A DNA stretch of 64,000 nt from Colwellia sp. (GTDB taxonomy: Bacteria; Pseudomonadota; Gammaproteobacteria; Enterobacterales; Alteromonadaceae). Positions 42,380-52,306 of this stretch are shown here, piece after piece. The translations under genes and the position numbers were made by a program. Every line of letters starts with the position of its first letter. Positions within the stretch are counted from its first letter, which is position 1. Location of the stretch: the NCBI GenBank assembly GCA_013215385.1, contig JABSOY010000007.1, positions 1 to 64,000 of the forward strand, given 5' to 3'. The notes beneath the pieces were generated by a model. That model did not search any database, had not been told where the DNA came from, and saw only the letters and a list, made by a program, of their open reading frames with translations.

Positions 42380-42964
42380 TTAAGAATTACAATCATCCCA
42401 GTTTACTAAGTTCTTTAGTGGTGACAAGTCAGCTTGACCTATATCAAAATCTTCGTACAAAGGGAAGAAATCAGACCTAAAATCTAATTTTAGAAATAAA
42501 CTAACGAAAACATTCTCTGGTATATTTTTTGTATTTTTACACCCAGCTAATACACGGACAGAAAAACCAAAGTCATCACGTTTACCACCATTTATCAGAT
42601 GTTTTCCCATCATTTTTTGTAAGTTTTTCATCTTTACAACATCTTCAGATGATAATGTTAATACCGTTAATGTTTCATTATCGTTAAGCCCTTCAGCTAA
42701 TATTGGTAGTCGAGGTGTATTATCAACGGCTAGAAAATACTGTTGCGATACGGCTAAAACTGAATCGTCGCTATGAATAAACATGCTCATTTCAACGTCA
42801 CCCGTATGAATCTTTATGGTATTCGAGCTTTTAATAGCAATTGAAATAGCACCTGGGTTAAATTCGAGCGGATCAGCCACCATCATTTTATACACGCTAG
42901 ACAAAGGAATCCCTACACAACCTGCAAGAGATAACACGATAAACAACAGCATTAATTTTTTCAA
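42380..42964 (-). CDS. Hypothetical lipoprotein
   Basis: 194 residues with a lipoprotein signal peptide, MKKLMLLFIVLSLAGCVG (lipobox LAGC, Cys16). The frame opens with TTG at 42964, with AAGGA 8 bases upstream. The mature part has no motif I recognise; it looks like a mixed beta domain, ending in KNLVNWDDCNS with one Cys. No close gene partner. Confidence 0.75.
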   Translation of the reverse strand: MKKLMLLFIVLSLAGCVGIPLSSVYKMMVADPLEFNPGAISIAIKSSNTIKIHTGDVEMSMFIHSDDSVLAVSQQYFLAVDNTPRLPILAEGLNDNETLTVLTLSSEDVVKMKNLQKMMGKHLINGGKRDDFGFSVRVLAGCKNTKNIPENVFVSLFLKLDFRSDFFPLYEDFDIGQADLSPLKNLVNWDDCNS

Positions 42965-43533
42965 AGTACTTTTTCCTTATTTGATGGTATGCACAGATTA
43001 ATTCGATTCTCAAATAAGACTAGGTTTCATGGTTTTAGTTCAGAATTGGAAAAACTCTTGACAGATAACGCCTATTAAATTGATAAAACTAAATGAGTGA
43101 CCGTAAAGAAACGATGAGAAAACGCAACAACGATTGTTCTTGTTACAAGTTTGGTTATTAGTTGGCTATTTGAGACTAGCCAAAATATGAGTAGCTTATT
43201 CGTTTGATTACTGGCGTTTGATACCCTATGCGTACCATAAGGTTTATTTAGGACGTAGCTTGTTATTTATCCATTGTTCTTTATTTTCGATAGTCATCAT
43301 GCCTTACTACGTGCTGTAAGGATAATTGCTTTGATGACAAACCCAGGACAATAAATAAAATAATTAATATCAATAAATTTTGTCAGGAACGCTAAGATTT
43401 TCCCAGATACTGCACAAGATAAATATTGAACTGCTGAAATTTCTGCTAGAGAAATTTCAGCAAACGTTAATTATTGCTACGGATTAACAATAAATAGTCT
43501 GAAAAACATCCTAAATTATTTTCTGTTTAACCG
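42965..43533. other. Gene-free stretch with a strong hairpin
   Basis: About 570 bases between the lipoprotein start and the acylphosphatase stop. It contains the 13-bp stem-loop at 43432-43462 and a small 6-bp inverted repeat near 43295-43314. No gene recognised. Confidence 0.5.
43432..43462. repeat. Perfect 13-bp stem-loop downstream of the acylphosphatase gene
   Basis: Arms 43432-43444 and 43450-43462, loop GCTAG. It begins 72 bp after the acylphosphatase stop. No T-run follows on the minus strand, so it may act as an mRNA end or a processing or protective hairpin rather than a simple terminator. Confidence 0.6.
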
Positions 43534-43803
43534 TTAACTAATAGCGAAAAAATGATGCTCTTGCCATTGCACTTTCTTTTTTTGCATCTTGGCGACTTCT
43601 GCTTGTGGTGGCCCATGCGTTAACCATTCGAGCATTTTATCAACTTCTCTTTCCTCGCCACACATTAGCACTTCAACGTCACCGTCAGCTAAATTACGTG
43701 CATAACCACTTAAACCGTGGTCAATAGCAACTTGCTGGCTAGACGCACGAAAATAGACGCCCTGCACTTTTCCACTAACATGGGCCATATAACTAACATT
43801 CAT
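43534..43803 (-). CDS. yccX: Acylphosphatase
   Basis: 89 residues from the ATG at 43803, which has GGAG 8 bases upstream. The frame stays open 21 codons further but that part is not homologous. Motifs: VSGKVQGVYFRASSQ (phosphate loop with catalytic Arg) and GYARNLADGDVEVLMCG (catalytic Asn). It hydrolyses acyl phosphates such as acetyl or carbamoyl phosphate. It is divergent from rlmI, as in many gammaproteobacteria. Confidence 0.95.
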   Translation of the reverse strand: MNVSYMAHVSGKVQGVYFRASSQQVAIDHGLSGYARNLADGDVEVLMCGEEREVDKMLEWLTHGPPQAEVAKMQKKKVQWQEHHFFAIS

Positions 43804-43916
43804 ACTTGTTGCTCCATAATTTAAACCAAAATAACTGAGTTTGAAGATTGCACCGGAGCGTCGCATTGACTACACTCTGCGCAATTTCATTTACCTGCTC
43901 ATATAAGTATAGTCAC

Positions 43917-45107
43917 ATGTCAGCAAGAATTTATTTAAAAGTAAGCCGAGACAAGTCTTTATTACGAAAACATCCTTGGATATTTTCTCAAGCGATCAAT
44001 AAAATCAAAGGTAAACCTATGTTGGGTGACACTGTTGATATTTATAATCACAAGGAAAAATGGCTTGCCCGAGGCGCATACTCACCAGAATCTCAAATTA
44101 GAGTACGTGTTTGGAGCTTTAATGAAAACGAAGAAATTGATAGTGAATTTTTTCGTAAAAAATTATTAAGCGCCCAATCTAGACGCGACTGGTTTATCGA
44201 AGAAGGTGGATTAACGGGCTATCGCTTAATTGCGGGTGAGTCTGACGGTTTACCTGGTATTACCATTGATAAATACGACAACCTCATTGTTTGTCAGCTA
44301 TTAAGTGCCGGCGCAGACTTCCATCGTTATACGTTGGTTGAAGTATTAAAAAAACTTTACCCTGACTGTAGTATTTATGAACGCTCAGACGTAGATGTTC
44401 GAAAAAAAGAAGGGTTAGAGCCTGTTACAGGTTGGTTAACTGAGCCTTTAGCATCAACCGCATGTGTGATAAAAGAACATGGTTTATTGATTAATGTTGA
44501 TGTAGCAAAAGGTCATAAAACTGGTTTTTACCTAGACCAACGTGACTCACGTGTTACTGCAGGTCGTTATTCAAAGGGTAAAAGTGTATTAAACTGTTTT
44601 TCTTATACTGGTACCTTTGCCTTACATTGTGCCGCTAATGACGCGAAAGAAGTCATTAATGTTGATGTTTCACAATCGGCTCTCGATTTAGCAAAAGAGA
44701 ATGTTGCGCTCAATAACTTACAAGACAAAAATGTTTCGTTTGTTAAAGCCGATGTCTTTAAATTGTTAAGGAAATATCGTGAGGAAAAACGTCAGTTCGA
44801 CATGATCATTCTAGATCCACCAAAATTTGTTGAATCTAAAGCACAACTCACCGGGGCTTGTCGTGGTTACAAAGACATTAATATGCTTGCCATGCAGTTG
44901 TTAAAGCCTAACGGTATATTATTAACATTTTCTTGTTCAGGTTTGATGGAAGCTAGCTTATTTCAAAAAGTCGTTGCTGATGCTGCCTTAGATGCCAAAC
45001 GTGAAGTACATTTTGTTGAACGCCTTCAACAAGCTGGCGATCATCCTATTTCATCTAATTATCCAGAAGGGTATTATTTGAAAGGCTTGGTGTGTCAGGT
45101 TAGCTAA
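43917..45107 (+). CDS. rlmI: 23S rRNA m5C1962 methyltransferase
   Basis: 396 residues, the same length as E. coli RlmI. The start at 43917 ([23 protein letters not shown]) aligns with the known N-terminus; the longer open frame from 43848 is not supported. An N-terminal PUA domain is followed by a linker and a Rossmann methyltransferase: SAM loop [14 protein letters not shown] near 227, DPPKF near 310, and the Cys of FSCSG near 344 that fits the m5C mechanism. It methylates C1962 of 23S rRNA. A bidirectional terminator follows. Confidence 0.96.
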   Translation: MSARIYLKVSRDKSLLRKHPWIFSQAINKIKGKPMLGDTVDIYNHKEKWLARGAYSPESQIRVRVWSFNENEEIDSEFFRKKLLSAQSRRDWFIEEGGLTGYRLIAGESDGLPGITIDKYDNLIVCQLLSAGADFHRYTLVEVLKKLYPDCSIYERSDVDVRKKEGLEPVTGWLTEPLASTACVIKEHGLLINVDVAKGHKTGFYLDQRDSRVTAGRYSKGKSVLNCFSYTGTFALHCAANDAKEVINVDVSQSALDLAKENVALNNLQDKNVSFVKADVFKLLRKYREEKRQFDMIILDPPKFVESKAQLTGACRGYKDINMLAMQLLKPNGILLTFSCSGLMEASLFQKVVADAALDAKREVHFVERLQQAGDHPISSNYPEGYYLKGLVCQVS

Positions 45108-45129
45108 ACTTTACTAAGTTGATAAAATA

Positions 45130-45156
45130 AAAAAACGAGCTATATGCTCGTTTTTT
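45130..45156. terminator. Bidirectional rho-independent terminator after rlmI
   Basis: Arms 45130-45140 and 45146-45156 (11 bp including the A/T ends; GC core CGAGC) with a 5-base loop and T-run on both strands. It lies between convergent rlmI and the PilZ gene. Confidence 0.88.
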
Positions 45157-45213
45157 ATTTAATGGCTTTTAGTTCATATTTTAAATTAACACTTAAATTC
45201 AAATAGATGGTGA

Positions 45214-45513
45214 CTAATCTATTTCAGAAATGTTAATTCCAACTAAAAAGCACTCAGCACCTTCTTCAGTAACTCTGACAATTTTTCCTGAAATCTCAAG
45301 TGGCTGAACATTGTTATTTGCTGACTCGACACTAACTTTAACGCAAGTATTTAACTCAAGTGGGTGGCTCATTTCTATTGCCATTCCCGTAGCACTTAAA
45401 TCACGACAAGTAGCCATAATTTTACTATTCGCTTCGTCGTCAATAATGGTTACTGTTACATCACTATTTAACATCATGCGATAGAAATCACGTTTATCAT
45501 CAAAGTTAACCAT
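45214..45513 (-). CDS. PilZ-domain protein
   Basis: 99 residues, a single PilZ domain: KRDFYRM supplies the N-terminal Arg motif in modified form (K-R-x-x-x-R), and DLSATGM supplies the D/N-x-S-x-x-G motif. PilZ domains bind cyclic di-GMP and control motility, adhesion or secretion. GGAG lies 6 bases before the ATG. No partner domain, so it would act by binding another protein. Confidence 0.88.
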   Translation of the reverse strand: MVNFDDKRDFYRMMLNSDVTVTIIDDEANSKIMATCRDLSATGMAIEMSHPLELNTCVKVSVESANNNVQPLEISGKIVRVTEEGAECFLVGINISEID

Positions 45514-45611
45514 TACTGCTCCATTGTCTTATTTTAATTTTTCTGACTCTTTTATACCCATTGCTGAGTTTACTGTCAAATATGCAAATAAAAAATGGCT
45601 AAAATATTCTA

Positions 45612-48600
45612 CTAATTAACTGAAATTTCTTTTAAATGATTTAAAATTCGCTTAGCTGAAACGGGATAAGCCGTTTTCAAATTTTGTGCAAAAACTGATA
45701 CACGAAACTCTTCCAACATCCACCGAACGGCGAGTATTTCATCTGTTATTGGCTTTCCTTTACTTTGATTAGCTAATAATGACTGATAAACCCCATGCAC
45801 TTTGGTGATTTCCATCATTTTTAATCGATCTTGATTAGGATCAACAGGCAACTTTTCCATTCGTCTCAGCATAGCTTGTAAATAACGCGCTATATCGTCT
45901 AAGCGCTGGTGACCCGATGCAGTAACAAAGCCTTTATATACTAATAATTTTAAATGCGCTTTAATATCCGCCTGCGCTTGAATAACATCAAGTGACATTC
46001 TTCCTTTTAACTTTTTACTGATCTCATGATTAAGTGTTAATACTTTTTCCACTTTTATCGCTGAAGCTAACACGCAGTCGGCAAGTTCGGCACGAACATA
46101 GTCTTTGGCCTTTTCAAAATCAGTTTTACTACGCGGCAATTCACCATGCTCTTTGACCAGAAACTGGCAAGCAGCAACGATGCAATCATCTAATAAATCA
46201 GGAATTGAACCAAAAGGATTAAAATAAAGTCCTAATTTTGCTTTATTAGGTAATTTTTGTTGAAGGTATTTTACCGGTGAAGGTATATTCAACAAAATCA
46301 AACGGCTAATACCGTTAACCATTGACTGCTCAGCAAGACTTTCTTGTTCAAAGAGTTCAATGGCAACATTTTTATTTTTATCAACTAACGCGGGGAACGC
46401 TTTAATGGTGATATTAGCTACCTTCTTTTCATAGCCTTTCGGTATATCCTTAAAGTCCCATTCGGTGATCTGCTCGCGCTCTATGCCTTTGTCTGCTACT
46501 TTTCTAATAGAAGCTTTTACTTTCCCTTGTAATTCACTGGTTAATTTATCAAGCGAGCGCCCTTCACTGAGCAACTTGCCGTTTTCATTGATCACTTTAA
46601 AGTTCATTTGTAAATGTACGGGTAGCTCAATACCTTGCCATATATCTTCAGGTAACCGTACACCGGTCATACGTAGCAAATGCTTTTCTATCGCATCAAC
46701 AAATCGACCGTTAAATTCTGTTATCGCTGACAAACAAGCTTCAGCATAGTTGGGTGCAGGGACAAAGTTACGACGTAAAGATTTCGGCAATCCTTTGATC
46801 AAGGCAATAATAAGCTCTAAACGCAGTGCAGGAATAAGCCAATCAAAGTCAATATTTTCAACTTGATTTAACACACCCACCGGAATGTGTAAGCTAATAC
46901 CGTCGTCGATATCGCCAGGGGTAAAATGATAAGTTAGTGGTAAGGTTAAATTCCCCTGCTGCCAAACATCAGGATAATCATTGGCAGATAATACTTTAGA
47001 GCTTTCGTTTAAAAGAAAATCTTTAGTAAAATCTAATAATTGTGCTTTGTTCGTCTTTTCTTTTTTCCACCACGACAAAAAGCTCCGCTGACAAATAATG
47101 GTTTCAGGCAGTTTTTCATCATAAAATTCAACTAATCGTTCTTCATCAACTAAAAAGTCTTTACGGCGAGCCTTTTGTTCTAGTTTTTCAATACTCGCGA
47201 CTAATTGATGATTCTTCTGATAAAACGGCTCTTTAATCGTGCTGTCGCCATTGACTAACGCCTCACGAATAAATATTTCACGACAGGTATGAGGTTCTAT
47301 TTTATTAAAGTTAACTTTACGTTTTGAGACTATGGTCAACCCATATAGAATAACTTGTTCGAACGCCATCACCGCACCTTGTTTTTTCTCCCAATGCGGC
47401 TCACTATAATTTCGTTTTATTAAATGTGGTGCTAACGGCTCAATCCATTGCGGGTCTATCTTTGCAACCATACGCGCAAATAAACGACTAGTTTCAACTA
47501 GCTCGGTTGCCATTAACCATTTAGGTGATTTTTTTGCCACACCCGAGCCCGGAAAAATATAAAAGCGACTGTTACGTGCGCCTTTGTATTCACGGTTATC
47601 GTCTAGTTGCCCTAAGTGGCTTAATAAGCCCGATAATATTGCTTGATGAATAATGTCATTGTTATTATTGCTGGTCCCATCTTTGTTACCTGCTTCGTTA
47701 CCTGTTTTATTATTTTCTTTGTTATGACTAGCATCTTGCGTTGTTGGGGTGAATTCAATGCGGCTCATGGTAATGTTTAAATCACGTAAGGCATATTTCA
47801 ACTGGCTAAAAATATCTTGCCATTCACGTATGCGCATATAAGCTAAAAACTCTTTTTTACACATGTTACGAAACTGGCTGTTGGTTAATGCTTTTTGCTG
47901 TTGTTCAACGTACTGCCATAAATTTAACAAGCTAATAAAGTCAGAGTCTTTATCTTTAAAGCGGTTATGCTTTTCGTCGGCGGCTTGTTGTTTTTCATGT
48001 GGCCGTTCTCGCGGGTCTTGAATACTTAACGCACTAACAATAATAAATATTTGTTCAATACAGCCGAGATCAATCGCGGTTAATATCATTTTAGACAAAC
48101 GCGGATCCGTAGGGAATTTTGCTAACATCCGCCCCGTTTTTGTTAACACCACTTTATTATCGTGCTTTTCTATCGCGGCAAGTTCTTCAAGCAGTGAAAC
48201 ACCATCACTAATATTACGGTTATCGGGTGGTTGTACAAAAGGGAAATCGGCAATACTGCCCAAATCGAGGGCGAGCATCTGTAAAATAACCGTCGCTAGG
48301 TTAGTTCGCAATATTTCAGGGTCGGTAAATTCAGGGCGACCAAGGAAGTCATCTTCACTGTATAAACGTAAACAGACACCGGCAGAAACACGGCCACAAC
48401 GTCCGGCTCTTTGGTTCGCACTGGCTTGCGAAATCGCTTCGATGGGAAGTCGCTGTACTTTAGTACGGTAGCTATAGCGTGAAATACGCGCTGTACCTGG
48501 GTCGATAACGTACTTAATACCCGGTACAGTTAAGCTCGTTTCAGCTACGTTGGTCGCTAAAACAATGTTACGTCCGCTGTGCGGCTTAAAAATTCTATTT

Positions 48601-49658
48601 TGCTCTTGTACAGTTAAACGTGAATACAGAGGCAGCACTTGAGTATGGCGTAAATTCGCTTTTTCTAATGCTGATGCTGCGTCGCGTATTTCACGTTCAC
48701 CGTTAAGGAAAATAAGAATATCGCCGTGGCTAATGTGGCCCAGTTCATCCACAGCTTGCAAAATGCCACTAATAATATCGTTACTACTAGCTTCCTCTTC
48801 ACCATCGCTTTCAGCATTTAATGGCCGGTAGAGTATATCAACAGGAAACGTTCGACCCGTTACTTCAATAATTGGCGCAGGCACGCCCGTTACCGAAGCG
48901 AAATGTTTTGAGAAACGTTCAGGGTCGATGGTAGCCGAGGTAATAATCACCTTTAAATCAGGCCGTCTTGGTAAGATTTCCCGTAAATATCCTAAAATAA
49001 AATCGATGTTTAAACTACGTTCATGGGCTTCATCAATAATTAAGGTGTCGTATTTGCGCAATAAACGGTCATGCTGCATTTCGGCCAGTAAAATACCGTC
49101 AGTCATTAATTTTATATAGCTTTTATCGCTAACTAAATCGTTGAAACGTACTTTATAACCAACTGCATCACCCAGTTTTGTTGATAATTCATCTGCGATT
49201 CGAGTTGCCACGGTACGCGCAGCAATACGACGTGGCTGGGTATGACCTATCATGCCGTCAATACCACGACCTAGTGCTAAACATATTTTTGGAATTTGCG
49301 TGGTTTTACCTGAGCCTGTTTCACCCGCGATAATCACCACTTGATTATCCGAGATCATTTTAGCAATATGCTCAGAGTTTTGTGAAACTGGTAAACCTTC
49401 AGGATAGGTTATTTTCGGAACGTTCTGAATTTTAATCTGTTTTTTGCTAATAGACTCATCAATGTGTGCAGAAATCTGTCTGAGTGCTTTTTGTTTTTTA
49501 TCAGGGTCAGTGATCTTTTTGCTAGACAGTAAACGCTTTTTCAAACGGAATTGATCAGACTTTAATGACAAAGAAAGTTTACTAAAAAGCTTATCAATAT
49601 TGATTAATGATGTTGGCTGAGCCACAGGAGAATTAGCGATAGGTTTTTCAGAAGACAA
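45612..49658 (-). CDS. hrpA: ATP-dependent RNA helicase HrpA (DEAH box)
   Basis: 1348 residues from the TTG at 49658 (E. coli 1300). The frame stays open to a TTG at 49736, but that part encodes a hydrophobic stretch unlike HrpA and overlaps a palindrome; no ATG is available nearby. Visible: Walker A GETGSGKTTQ near residue 114, DEAH in IIDEAHERS near 209, SATID, then a C-terminal helicase part with QRAGRCGR, an HA2 region, an OB-fold and the long HrpA-specific C-terminal extension (DUF3418). An insert rich in Asn, Lys and Gly lies near 655-680. In E. coli HrpA acts on mRNA and stalled ribosomes. GAG lies about 7 bases before the TTG. Confidence 0.93.
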   Translation of the reverse strand: MSSEKPIANSPVAQPTSLINIDKLFSKLSLSLKSDQFRLKKRLLSSKKITDPDKKQKALRQISAHIDESISKKQIKIQNVPKITYPEGLPVSQNSEHIAKMISDNQVVIIAGETGSGKTTQIPKICLALGRGIDGMIGHTQPRRIAARTVATRIADELSTKLGDAVGYKVRFNDLVSDKSYIKLMTDGILLAEMQHDRLLRKYDTLIIDEAHERSLNIDFILGYLREILPRRPDLKVIITSATIDPERFSKHFASVTGVPAPIIEVTGRTFPVDILYRPLNAESDGEEEASSNDIISGILQAVDELGHISHGDILIFLNGEREIRDAASALEKANLRHTQVLPLYSRLTVQEQNRIFKPHSGRNIVLATNVAETSLTVPGIKYVIDPGTARISRYSYRTKVQRLPIEAISQASANQRAGRCGRVSAGVCLRLYSEDDFLGRPEFTDPEILRTNLATVILQMLALDLGSIADFPFVQPPDNRNISDGVSLLEELAAIEKHDNKVVLTKTGRMLAKFPTDPRLSKMILTAIDLGCIEQIFIIVSALSIQDPRERPHEKQQAADEKHNRFKDKDSDFISLLNLWQYVEQQQKALTNSQFRNMCKKEFLAYMRIREWQDIFSQLKYALRDLNITMSRIEFTPTTQDASHNKENNKTGNEAGNKDGTSNNNNDIIHQAILSGLLSHLGQLDDNREYKGARNSRFYIFPGSGVAKKSPKWLMATELVETSRLFARMVAKIDPQWIEPLAPHLIKRNYSEPHWEKKQGAVMAFEQVILYGLTIVSKRKVNFNKIEPHTCREIFIREALVNGDSTIKEPFYQKNHQLVASIEKLEQKARRKDFLVDEERLVEFYDEKLPETIICQRSFLSWWKKEKTNKAQLLDFTKDFLLNESSKVLSANDYPDVWQQGNLTLPLTYHFTPGDIDDGISLHIPVGVLNQVENIDFDWLIPALRLELIIALIKGLPKSLRRNFVPAPNYAEACLSAITEFNGRFVDAIEKHLLRMTGVRLPEDIWQGIELPVHLQMNFKVINENGKLLSEGRSLDKLTSELQGKVKASIRKVADKGIEREQITEWDFKDIPKGYEKKVANITIKAFPALVDKNKNVAIELFEQESLAEQSMVNGISRLILLNIPSPVKYLQQKLPNKAKLGLYFNPFGSIPDLLDDCIVAACQFLVKEHGELPRSKTDFEKAKDYVRAELADCVLASAIKVEKVLTLNHEISKKLKGRMSLDVIQAQADIKAHLKLLVYKGFVTASGHQRLDDIARYLQAMLRRMEKLPVDPNQDRLKMMEITKVHGVYQSLLANQSKGKPITDEILAVRWMLEEFRVSVFAQNLKTAYPVSAKRILNHLKEISVN

Positions 49659-49709
49659 GATGAACTCGAATAAAATGACAAAAAGAAATTTTACCAGTTT
49701 TATTAAAGC

Positions 49710-49734
49710 GGTACCACTTGAATCAAGTGGTACC
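49710..49734. repeat. 25-bp near-perfect palindrome between the CBS gene and hrpA
   Basis: 12-bp arms around one central base, with GGTACCACTT as the left end and its exact complement on the right. It lies 30 bp downstream of the CBS gene stop, just ahead of hrpA. It may end CBS transcription or be an operator; no strong T-run follows. Confidence 0.6.
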
Positions 49735-49763
49735 AATAGACAGATTAAAATTACATCAGCAGA

Positions 49764-50180
49764 CTAAGACTTAAAACTACTACGCATATGCTTATCGATA
49801 GCATGAAGAACATCGTTACGGCAAATAGTACCGAGTAAATTACCATCGTCATCAACGACCGGATACACTTTGGGTTTGTTTTGTAACATCATCTGCGCCA
49901 ACTCAATAACACTGTCGTAAGGCTTCACTGACAGTACTTCTTTACGCATTAAAGATTCAACATCGGTAACATGTTCATTGTGATAAATAGACTGCAACAT
50001 TTTAGCTAAAACATCACTTTCTGATAAAAAGCCAATTAAGCGGTTATTAGCGTCTATAACAGGCCCACCAATTTGTTTGGTTTTCAAAAAACGTAATGAC
50101 GCCTCTTCAACCACCATTTCGGCAGTAAAAGTGACCGGGTAGTGATTCATATACTCTTTAATCTCAAGACTCTCAAGCAT
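49764..50180 (-). CDS. Two-CBS-domain protein
   Basis: 138 residues made of two CBS domains (about 5-65 and 75-132), with the repeated ends IGFLSESDVLAKML and LGTICRNDVLHAID. CBS pairs bind adenine nucleotides or SAM as energy or redox sensors. There is no attached effector domain. AAGGGA lies before the ATG. Located upstream of hrpA on the same strand; whether they share a transcript is unclear because of the palindrome between them. Confidence 0.93.
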   Translation of the reverse strand: MLESLEIKEYMNHYPVTFTAEMVVEEASLRFLKTKQIGGPVIDANNRLIGFLSESDVLAKMLQSIYHNEHVTDVESLMRKEVLSVKPYDSVIELAQMMLQNKPKVYPVVDDDGNLLGTICRNDVLHAIDKHMRSSFKS

Positions 50181-50307
50181 AGCTTTTCCCTTAATAAAAT
50201 CAAAAATAAAAGTACAGTACTTATAAAAATAACTGTAGTCGATTTTATTTAATAAATCATGTATTTAGTTAAAATAAATCAATTAAATATTAAGGACTAA
50301 TTTAAGC

Positions 50308-51147
50308 TCACAGTAAGGACAATAAAACAGGATCCGCTGAGTTTTTAACTGCGTTTGATAAAGCATTATAAGAACGTGAAAATTGTTTACGTAAATGTGA
50401 TTTTAAATGAGGTTTAACTATTTTGGGCTTAATTGCTTTGAGTACACAAAATAATGCTAAAACATGCATAGTTTCATGTTCTGGTAATGCTGACTGACGG
50501 TTTGCATTTGGGTTATTGCATGAACCACAACCACCTCTAAATTGATAAGCCGTATTACTAAATATAATACCAAAGCCCATAAAACAAGCAATGACATCAA
50601 CGGCTTGCGGGATGAAATCTTTACCGCCAGGAGGTAAACTACTTTGTTGAATAATGAGTATATTGGCTAGATTTTGTACTATTGAGGAAATAAGATCCTG
50701 CGGCTGGTTTACTTGATTTGCACGATAAGATAATAATATCGGTTGTTGCTGCAGCTTTTGAGTATCTTCAATATTTAGTTTAGCAAATGGTGTGTTCTGA
50801 CCACGACAATTGTCAATCATATTAAACAAAGGCACCGAAATTTGTTGATTGCCTGAAAAAAACTGCTCAGGTGTGACCAAAGCTATCGGCCATTCTTGCA
50901 TGCCAGCATATTCAGTAGTTTGCTTGAAAATGCTGAGTGCCATTTCATGTACGCTGCTAACACTGCCCTGATAAAATTGATTATTGGGTAGCACGAGTTG
51001 ACTATTATTTTTGAATTCTAAAACATCGAAATGTGTAAGAGCCCACGAAAAAGTATCAAGGATCCACTGGTGACTGCTCTCATCAATCACATCACTGATA
51101 TCTATTTGATTTCCGGGCTTAATAATATTCAACAATTTAGCTAACAT
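50308..51147 (-). CDS. Conserved hypothetical protein with HExxH and GGCGSC motifs
   Basis: 279 residues, no family recognised with certainty. Near residue 208 is RGGCGSCNNPNANR, followed closely by LPEHETMHVLALF, which has the form of a zinc-protease HExxH; the two Cys and two His could together bind a metal. The N-terminal 200 residues look globular and helical, with no signal peptide or membrane helix. The ATG is 8 bp after the DUF2986 gene stop, so it is probably in one operon with the small genes upstream. Whether it has catalytic activity is unknown. Confidence 0.75.
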   Translation of the reverse strand: MLAKLLNIIKPGNQIDISDVIDESSHQWILDTFSWALTHFDVLEFKNNSQLVLPNNQFYQGSVSSVHEMALSIFKQTTEYAGMQEWPIALVTPEQFFSGNQQISVPLFNMIDNCRGQNTPFAKLNIEDTQKLQQQPILLSYRANQVNQPQDLISSIVQNLANILIIQQSSLPPGGKDFIPQAVDVIACFMGFGIIFSNTAYQFRGGCGSCNNPNANRQSALPEHETMHVLALFCVLKAIKPKIVKPHLKSHLRKQFSRSYNALSNAVKNSADPVLLSLL

Positions 51148-51155
51148 AATAAAGA

Positions 51156-51329
51156 TTACTCGGTAGGTTTCTGGTCATCAGTTGATATTTGCTCAGCAGC
51201 TTGTTTTTCTTCTAGCAGTGCCCGTTCTGCTTTTGAAACATAGCGCGGTTTATTACTTTTCTGTAATTTCGCATTGGCCTTTTTAAGCTTACTTTTTAAT
51301 ACTGAATTTATCTTTTTCTTTCGATTCAT
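51156..51329 (-). CDS. DUF2986-family small basic protein
   Basis: 57 residues, beginning MNRKKKINSVLKSKLKKANAK and continuing through NKPRYVSKAERALLEEKQ. This Lys-rich start is the DUF2986 pattern of marine gammaproteobacteria. Function unknown; charge suggests nucleic acid or ribosome contact. It sits between two small conserved genes in the same direction. Confidence 0.85.
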   Translation of the reverse strand: MNRKKKINSVLKSKLKKANAKLQKSNKPRYVSKAERALLEEKQAAEQISTDDQKPTE

Positions 51330-51378
51330 TTGAGTTTCTATATTTAAGTTTATGTTTAAGTTTTATGTATTTACGCAA

Positions 51379-51648
51379 TTACTTGAGTAAAATATGATCT
51401 TCTGGTAACTGCTTTGCTATCCACATAGCTAAGCGGTGTTTCATACTTTGTAGGTCTTCGCTATCTGCTGGTAATGCTTGAATAAGTTTGTCGCTCACCA
51501 ATAATCGATACAAACTTTCAACTTTTTCTTTCGATGCATTCGTTGCTGAAAACCCTTTATAACCTCGATTCATGGCATACTTTTCGCCAATTTCAATCGC
51601 TTTCTTTAATAAGGCTGTTTCATTTTTAATTTTTTTAGGTTTTTTCAT
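51379..51648 (-). CDS. DUF5062-family small protein
   Basis: 89 residues, beginning MKKPKKIKNETALLKKAIEIGEKYA, with the later ESLYRLLVSDKLIQALP and the end MWIAKQLPEDHILLK. It matches my memory of the DUF5062 family, known only as hypothetical proteins in the Alteromonadales and Vibrionales. AAGAAG lies before the ATG. Confidence 0.8.
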   Translation of the reverse strand: MKKPKKIKNETALLKKAIEIGEKYAMNRGYKGFSATNASKEKVESLYRLLVSDKLIQALPADSEDLQSMKHRLAMWIAKQLPEDHILLK

Positions 51649-51678
51649 TTATTACTTCTTTTATGAGTTTAACAATAT

Positions 51679-52224
51679 TTATTTATAACGCGTAAGTAAC
51701 TCTTGATTAAACGCTGAAATATCTATTTCTTGTTCGCCAATTAATTGTTCAAGCTTGGTCATGTCGTTCTTCAAAGATGACATGGTTAAGGTATTATCGT
51801 CTAAAGTATAGAGCTGTTCTAAGCTAGCATAATAAAAGCGTAAGATAATAAGTGCATTTATATCCCCGTCAACACTGGCTTTTTTGATTTTTTTCAAGCG
51901 ACGATAAATAGTATTTTGTACTTGCTTAAGTTGCCATATATAATAAATTTCATTAAAAAATGGCTTATGCTTTAATTGCTGTAATATCAAGCCACAGCTG
52001 AGTAATGCGAGCATAACACCTAAAAAGTTATAGCGAAAATTACTGGCTGGCTCAGCCTGCTCTAGTGCGGTTGCAACCGTATCTACGGCAAATATATCGC
52101 CAAATAAAGCAATTAGTATTGCGCCGAAGGTCACCGCTAATATTGCCAAGGTTATAATAAACCCAACAATCACTTGATTTAACTTAGCTCGATAGGTTTT
52201 TTTATCTATTTCTTTTAACTTCAT
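51679..52224 (-). CDS. DUF3087-family membrane protein
   Basis: 181 residues, with two membrane helices (about 17-40 and 64-82) separated by a short periplasmic loop, and a cytoplasmic helical tail with TIYRRLKKIKKASVDGDINALIILRFYYASLEQLYTLD. This is the DUF3087 layout. Function unknown. It lies between recD and the small genes, all on the minus strand. Confidence 0.85.
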   Translation of the reverse strand: MKLKEIDKKTYRAKLNQVIVGFIITLAILAVTFGAILIALFGDIFAVDTVATALEQAEPASNFRYNFLGVMLALLSCGLILQQLKHKPFFNEIYYIWQLKQVQNTIYRRLKKIKKASVDGDINALIILRFYYASLEQLYTLDDNTLTMSSLKNDMTKLEQLIGEQEIDISAFNQELLTRYK

Positions 52225-52306
52225 AAGACTATTTTATTAAATAACACTGTTCACAACATTTGGGGATGATTGTACCGCAATCACCGCAACAAAAACGTAA
52301 TTTTCA

